Shown here: positions 6,716 through 10,990 of the stretch, in pieces
Position numbering within the stretch: the first letter of the stretch is position 1
Layout: the number at the start of each line of letters is the position of its first letter
Origin: Asaia bogorensis
Lineage (GTDB): Bacteria; Pseudomonadota; Alphaproteobacteria; Acetobacterales; Acetobacteraceae
Length of the DNA: 10,990 nucleotides
Direction: 5' to 3'
Assembly (NCBI GenBank): GCA_945886995.1
Contig: CAMCZJ010000093.1
Coordinates: 1-10,990 of the forward strand
Notes under the pieces: model-generated
The model's database searches: none
The model's input: only the letters and a program-made list of their open reading frames with translations
Told to the model about the DNA's origin: nothing
Made by a program: the position numbers and the translations under genes

Positions 6716-7729
6716 ATGCGTTTCATCCTTCTCGCCCTTGCCTTTCTCGGCTTGGCGCCCATGGCCGAGGCGCAACAGCGCACGCGCCTGACCGTTTATA
6801 CGGCGCTCGAGAATGAACAGCTCGCGCCCTTCAAGCAAGCCGCTGAGGCTGCGCTGCGCGATATCGAAATCGCCTGGGTGCGTGATTCTACGGGTGTTAT
6901 CACCGCGCGCCTGATCGCGGAAAAGGCCAATCCGCGCGCTGATTTGGTGTGGGGTCTTTCTGTCTTTTCCCTGCTGCAAATGGAAGCGCAGGACATGCTG
7001 GAACCCTATACGCCGCAGGGCGCCGAAGCGCTGCGTGCAAACATGCGGAGCAGCCGCAGCCCCATGACCTGGACTGGCATGGATGCTTTTGTGTCCGCCA
7101 TCTGCTTCAATACGGTGGTCGCCCAGCAGCGTAACCTGCCGCGCCCAGCCACTTGGCAAGACCTTCTGGACCCGCGCTTTCGTGGCCAGATTGTGATGCC
7201 GAACCCGAATTCATCGGGCACGGGCTTCCTGACCGTTGCCGGCTGGATTGCCAATATGGGTGAGCAAGGCGCCTGGGCCTTCATGGACAGGCTGCATGAG
7301 AATGTTCAGCAATACACCCATTCGGGCAGCGCGCCTTGCAACAATGCCGCGCGTGGTGAATTCGGCGTCGGGCTGTCCTTCGATATGCGTTCCGTCACGC
7401 TGAAGAATCAGGGCGCGCCGATTGACATCATCGTGCCGACCGATGGTGTGGGATTTGATCTGGAAGCCACCGCGATTATGCGCGGTACGCGCAACCTGGA
7501 TGCCGCCAAGCGCCTGGCGGATTTCTCGGTCTCAAAGACCGCCGCCGAGCTTTATGGCCGCTACTACGCCATGTTGGCACTGCCCGGCGTTGAGCCGACG
7601 GTACGTGGCTATCCTGCGGAATTTGCGCAGCGTCTGGTCAATGCAAATTTTGCGGAAATCGCGGCAGCGCGCGAAAGGCTGCTGGCCGAATGGCAGCGCC
7701 GCTATGATGGCAAGTCTGCGCCGCGCTAA
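6716..7729 (+). CDS. 2-aminoethylphosphonate-type ABC transporter, periplasmic binding protein
   Basis: The 337-residue protein has a cleavable signal peptide (MRFILLALAFLGLAPMAEA, probable cut after residue 19). The mature part follows the TIGR03261 (PhnS2-like) pattern closely: LTVYTALENEQL (25-36), RDSTGVITARLIAEKANPRADLVWG (56-80), WTGMDAF (119-125), MPNPNSSGTGF (161-171), YTHSGSAPC (200-208), GAPIDIIVPTDGVGFDLEATAI (233-254) and a C-terminal AEWQRRYDGKSAP. It is an iron/thiamine-type type II binding fold, expected to capture AEP or a close aminophosphonate in the periplasm. A strong ribosome site AGGAGG (6703-6708) lies 7 nt before ATG, the best in the window, which fits the high output usual for a binding protein. 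Five nt separate its stop from the ATPase start, so the three transporter genes form one operon. Confidence 0.92.
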   Translation: MRFILLALAFLGLAPMAEAQQRTRLTVYTALENEQLAPFKQAAEAALRDIEIAWVRDSTGVITARLIAEKANPRADLVWGLSVFSLLQMEAQDMLEPYTPQGAEALRANMRSSRSPMTWTGMDAFVSAICFNTVVAQQRNLPRPATWQDLLDPRFRGQIVMPNPNSSGTGFLTVAGWIANMGEQGAWAFMDRLHENVQQYTHSGSAPCNNAARGEFGVGLSFDMRSVTLKNQGAPIDIIVPTDGVGFDLEATAIMRGTRNLDAAKRLADFSVSKTAAELYGRYYAMLALPGVEPTVRGYPAEFAQRLVNANFAEIAAARERLLAEWQRRYDGKSAPR

Positions 7730-7734
7730 ACCAA

Positions 7735-8862
7735 ATGGGTGCAGCCCTAGATGATGGCTTGGGTGCCGATGCTGGAGTAGGTTCCGGCATCGGTGACCCT
7801 TTTCTGATCATCAGGGAAGTCGGCAAGCAATTCGGCAGTTTCGTCGCCCTGGAAAGGGTGAGCCTGAATATCCTATCGGGTGAACTGGTCTCCTTCCTTG
7901 GCCCATCGGGCTGCGGGAAAACAACCTTGCTTCGCGCCATTGCTGGGCTTGATCCACCCACGGTGGGGCGCATCATCCAGGCCGGACGCGACACTACGGC
8001 CCTGCCCCCGGCACAGCGCGATTTCGGTATTGTCTTTCAATCCTACGCGCTTTTCCCGAATCTGAGCGTTGCCGACAATATTGGCTATGGCTTGCGCGGC
8101 GCCGCTTGGCCAAAGGTAAGAAAGCACCAGCGCATTCGTGAATTGCTGCATCTGGTTGGGCTTTCCGACCAGATCGCCAAATACCCCGCGCAGCTTTCAG
8201 GTGGGCAGCAACAGCGTGTTGCCCTTGCGCGCGCCCTGGCCGCCGAACCTGGCTTACTTTTGCTCGATGAACCGCTCTCCGCACTAGATGCTATTGTAAG
8301 GCTACACCTGCGGCAGGAAATTCGCTCCTTACAGCAAAGGCTTGGCGTCACCACCATCCTTGTCACGCATGACCAGGAAGAAGCGCTCAGTGTTTCCGAT
8401 CGTATCGTGGTGATGTCCCAGGGGCGTATTGAACAGATCGGGACGCCGGAAGAAATTTATTGCCAGCCCGCTTCTGCCTTTGTCGCGGGATTTGTCGGGC
8501 GTTCAGCGCATTTCATGGCCAAGGTGCATACGCCTGCCGGATTTATTGCGGCGCATGGCCTTGTAATGCCCGCTAGAGCGGCAAGCACCCGCTTGTATGG
8601 CGAGGAGTTGGATGTCTTTATTCGCCCAGAAGATGTCGAACTTCGGCCCATCAGTGACCATGGCGATGGAAGCTTTGAAGCATTGGTAACCGGCTGTGAG
8701 TTTCTAGGGCCAGTATGCCGCCTGGGCCTGGAAGCAAATGGAATGCGCTTCGAAGCAGATATTCCACCAGCCATCTTTACCGAACTGGGCGCGCTACCAG
8801 GTGCGCGACTATCCGCCCGCTTTCGGCCTGATCGGCTTTTGATTTTCCCAGCGCATGGATAA
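7735..8862 (+). CDS. 2-aminoethylphosphonate-type ABC transporter, ATP-binding protein
   Basis: A complete 375-residue ABC ATPase: Walker A GPSGCGKT (56-63), Q-loop FQSYALFP (Q102), signature LSGGQ (154-158), Walker B LLLLDEP (174-180), D-loop SALD (182-185) and switch His212 in VTHDQ. A C-terminal extension of about 140 residues, including VFIRPEDVELRP, is a TOBE-like regulatory domain of the CUT1/iron/AEP importer kind (TIGR03258-like). It powers the adjacent permease at the inner membrane. Residues 1-21 (MGAALDDGLGADAGVGSGIGD) are a Gly/Ala/Asp-rich extension not usual in the family, and no Shine-Dalgarno sequence precedes ATG 7735. Translation may depend on coupling to the binding-protein stop 5 nt upstream, or a TTG at codon 9 may be used. 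The stop overlaps the permease start by 8 nt. Confidence 0.92.
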   Translation: MGAALDDGLGADAGVGSGIGDPFLIIREVGKQFGSFVALERVSLNILSGELVSFLGPSGCGKTTLLRAIAGLDPPTVGRIIQAGRDTTALPPAQRDFGIVFQSYALFPNLSVADNIGYGLRGAAWPKVRKHQRIRELLHLVGLSDQIAKYPAQLSGGQQQRVALARALAAEPGLLLLDEPLSALDAIVRLHLRQEIRSLQQRLGVTTILVTHDQEEALSVSDRIVVMSQGRIEQIGTPEEIYCQPASAFVAGFVGRSAHFMAKVHTPAGFIAAHGLVMPARAASTRLYGEELDVFIRPEDVELRPISDHGDGSFEALVTGCEFLGPVCRLGLEANGMRFEADIPPAIFTELGALPGARLSARFRPDRLLIFPAHG

Positions 8863-10552
8863 GACCTTTTTGGCGCGGTCGGGCGCAATCCGGCCTAAGG
8901 CTTCGTCAGATGAGATATCGCTTCGCACCATACAGGTACTGGGCTTTCTGTTCCTGACGCTCGCGCTGGCGCTACCCTTGGCAAGCCTTTTGCTGCGCGC
9001 CTTTGAAGACCAGCATGGTAGCTTTGTGGGCCTGCGCAATTTCGCGATTTATGTCACTACGCCAAGCCTTGTCCGCTCGGCCTGGAATTCGATTTGGACA
9101 GCATTGACCACCACCTGCGTGGTCATCCCGCTTGCTTTCGCTTACGCCTATGGCCTCACGCGAAGTTGCATACCGGGCAAATGGATCTTCCGGGCCATCA
9201 TGCTCTTGCCGATTTTGGCGCCATCACTCCTGCCTGCCTTGTCACTCATCTACCTCTTTGGCAATCAGGGCATGCTGCGCTGGGTGATGGATGGTGGCAG
9301 CATCTATGGCCCCTGGGGTATCATCGGCGCGCAGATTTTCTATTGCTTTCCCGCAGCGGCAATCATTCTTGCTGTCGCGCTATCTACTGCCGATGGCCGT
9401 CTATATGAGGCGGCTGAAGCGCTGAAGGCTTCCCGATTCCGGATTTTTCTGACTGTTACCCTACCCGGCGCCCTGTATGGCCTGGTTTCCGCAAGCGTTG
9501 TTGTGTTCACGCTAGTGGTCACGGATTTCGGCATTCCGAAAGTGATTGGTGGCCAATTCAATGTGCTGGCGACCGATGTCTATAAGCAAGTGGTGGGGCG
9601 GCAGGATTTGAATATGGGGGCCGTTGTTGGCCTGGTTCTATTGATACCGGCCGTGCTTGCCTTCCTGCTGGATCGTTGGGCCCATGGCAAAAGAACCGCA
9701 ACGCTGTCTGGCCGCGCCGTGGCCTATCGGCCGAAGCCGCGACTTGGGCGTGATGTTCCTGCCTTCCTGCTTTGTCTGACGGTGGCCTTCGCCCTGCTTG
9801 TGATTGTGGCTGTTTCTGTCTGGGGGTCCTTCATTCGCTTCTGGCCCTATAATCTCTCGCTCACCCTCGACAATTATGACTTCGCGCGCTTTGACACCGC
9901 CGGCTGGCAGGCGGTTTGGCTTTCGGTCAAGCTGAGCCTCATCACGGCGTTCGTGGGCACGACGCTTATCTTTATCATTGCCTATAGTCTGGAACGCGGA
10001 CCACAGCGCGGTTTTCTGGCAGCGCCGCTCCGTTTCCTGGCGACGATCCCTTTGGCCGTACCGGGGCTGGTACTCGGCCTTGCCTTCATCATTTTCTTCA
10101 ATCATCCGGCAAATCCGCTGGGTATCATTTATGGTACCCTTGCCATTCTTGTGCTGAATTCAATCATCCATTTTTACACGGTGGGTCATCTGACTGCCGT
10201 AACCGCCATACGCCAGCTTGATCCGGAATTTGAAGCGGTCAGCGCTAGCCTTCATGTTCCCATTTGGCAGACTTTTGGTCGTGTCACGCTGCCCATTTGC
10301 CTGCCTGCGATTCTCGAAATTCTGATCTTTCTTTTCGTCAGCGCCATGACCACCGTCAGCGCCGTTATCTTCCTTTATGGTCCAGACACCAAACCCGCTT
10401 CAGTCGCCGTTGTGCATATGGATGAAGCAGGCCAGGCCAGTGCTGCGGCGGCCATGGCTTGCGTCATCCTCATGATTTCATTGGCGGCCAAGCTTAGTCA
10501 GCTTACGGCGGGTGGGCTTTTCGCGCGCTTTACCTCTGCCTGGCGGCGATAA
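8855..10552 (+). CDS. 2-aminoethylphosphonate-type ABC transporter, fused double permease
   Basis: A 565-residue membrane protein with two BPD_transp_1 halves in one chain, as in TIGR03262-type AEP importers and iron FbpB-like permeases. Each half has the EAA loop that docks on the ATPase: EAAEALKASRFRIFLTVTLP (185-204) and EAVSASLHVPIWQTFGRVTLP (460-480). Hydrophobic spans are visible near 26-48, 80-100, 113-135, 157-177, 208-228 and 254-272 in the first half and near 302-324, 353-377, 391-415, 424-445, 483-507 and 529-547 in the second, giving about 12 segments. The hydrophilic linker is about 273-300 (KRTATLSGRAVAYRPKPRLGR). One chain thus supplies the whole translocation path. The start ATG lies inside the end of the ATPase gene (8-nt overlap), implying coupling. 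The gene ends 4 nt from the oppositely oriented phnE stop. Confidence 0.92.
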   Translation: MDKTFLARSGAIRPKASSDEISLRTIQVLGFLFLTLALALPLASLLLRAFEDQHGSFVGLRNFAIYVTTPSLVRSAWNSIWTALTTTCVVIPLAFAYAYGLTRSCIPGKWIFRAIMLLPILAPSLLPALSLIYLFGNQGMLRWVMDGGSIYGPWGIIGAQIFYCFPAAAIILAVALSTADGRLYEAAEALKASRFRIFLTVTLPGALYGLVSASVVVFTLVVTDFGIPKVIGGQFNVLATDVYKQVVGRQDLNMGAVVGLVLLIPAVLAFLLDRWAHGKRTATLSGRAVAYRPKPRLGRDVPAFLLCLTVAFALLVIVAVSVWGSFIRFWPYNLSLTLDNYDFARFDTAGWQAVWLSVKLSLITAFVGTTLIFIIAYSLERGPQRGFLAAPLRFLATIPLAVPGLVLGLAFIIFFNHPANPLGIIYGTLAILVLNSIIHFYTVGHLTAVTAIRQLDPEFEAVSASLHVPIWQTFGRVTLPICLPAILEILIFLFVSAMTTVSAVIFLYGPDTKPASVAVVHMDEAGQASAAAAMACVILMISLAAKLSQLTAGGLFARFTSAWRR

Positions 10553-10556
10553 ATCT

Positions 10557-10990
10557 TCAGCTTGCGCGGATAATCTTCAGTCTCAGCCTACGGCTCACCC
10601 AATCTATTGCCGCAACCATGGCCAGAATCAAAAGGATGATAAAGGCAACTTCATCCCAGTTATTGATCCGAATACGATCCGAAAGCGCAAGGCCAATACC
10701 ACCGGCGCCCACAATGCCAAGCACAGTCGAAGAGCGCGCATTTGATTCAAAGTTATAGAGGATTTGTGACAGCATCACGGGCGCGACTTGTGGAATCAGG
10801 CCCAGGCGTACCGCCAATATGCGGCTGGCGCCCGCAGCACGCACCGCTTCCACCTGCCGCCGATCAGCGGATTCCAGCGCCTCACTGAAAAGCTTGGCCA
10901 GGGTACCAATATCTGGCACCGCCAAGGCCAGAATGCCCGCAAATGGGCCCATACCTACAGCGGCCACGAAAATCAGAGCCCAGATCAGCG
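10557..10990 (-). CDS. phnE: Phosphonate ABC transporter permease, PhnE type (N-terminal part outside window)
   Basis: Read on the minus strand from the right edge, 143 residues are visible and the 5' part lies beyond base 10990. They begin LIWALIFVAAVGMGPFAG, then ALAVPDIGTLAKLFSEALES, the EAA-type loop VEAVRAAGASRILAVRLGLIPQVAP, and YNFESNARSSTVLGIVGAGGIG, a stretch highly typical of PhnE permeases of PhnCDE phosphonate (or phosphite/phosphate) importers. The C-terminal membrane span is followed by a basic tail (RRLRLKIIRAS). It differs in family from the 565-residue permease next door. Its partners PhnC/PhnD are presumably upstream, outside the window. Stop codon TGA at 10559-10557, converging on the other permease. 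No terminator is visible between them. Confidence 0.9.
   Translation of the reverse strand, partial: LIWALIFVAAVGMGPFAGILALAVPDIGTLAKLFSEALESADRRQVEAVRAAGASRILAVRLGLIPQVAPVMLSQILYNFESNARSSTVLGIVGAGGIGLALSDRIRINNWDEVAFIILLILAMVAAIDWVSRRLRLKIIRAS

Noticed and set aside
10552..10580. 9-bp direct repeat AATCTTCAG (20-bp period) at the convergent gene ends
   Set aside because: Only two copies, partly within the PhnE C-terminal codons; no evidence of function.

Overview
The window is about 60% GC overall. Its gene order and protein sequences suggest an alphaproteobacterium, perhaps of the Rhodospirillales/Acetobacteraceae type; this is a judgement from codon choice and protein resemblance, not a search. 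There are seven intact or edge-cut protein genes, two decayed insertion-sequence remnants, one convincing intrinsic terminator and a few candidate control sites. No tRNA, rRNA or CRISPR array was seen.

Left part (1-2067): the 3' part of a DinG/XPD-type iron-sulfur DNA helicase, entering from the left edge at its Walker A motif. Positions 2068-2991 hold no intact gene. They contain an IS481-type transposase that has lost its catalytic core (about 2225-2490), abutting the 5' part of an IS3-type orfA on the opposite strand (2534-2755) with a probable IS end near 2818. This is a scar of nested insertions and deletions.

Middle (2992-4440): a secreted protein of the 'esterase-like activity of phytase' family, closed by a strong intrinsic terminator. 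A relatively AT-rich intergenic stretch with an inverted repeat follows (4441-4699).

Right part (4700-10552): a five-gene phosphonate module, all on the plus strand. A FAD-dependent amine oxidase of the phosphonate-associated TIGR03364 type overlaps by ATGA a phosphonoacetaldehyde hydrolase (phnX). After a 79-nt gap with a promoter-like site and a hairpin/operator-like repeat comes a 2-aminoethylphosphonate-type ABC importer: periplasmic binding protein, ATPase, and a double-length fused permease. Proposed logic: the importer brings in 2-aminoethylphosphonate (AEP) or an N-substituted relative, the oxidase converts it to phosphonoacetaldehyde without the usual PhnW transaminase, and PhnX splits the C-P bond to acetaldehyde and phosphate. 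No phnW or regulator gene is inside the window.

Right edge (10557-10990, minus strand): the C-terminal part of a PhnE-type permease, converging on the AEP importer with only 4 nt between stop codons. Two unrelated kinds of phosphonate importer are therefore neighbours, and with the phytase-like protein the region looks like a phosphorus-scavenging locus.
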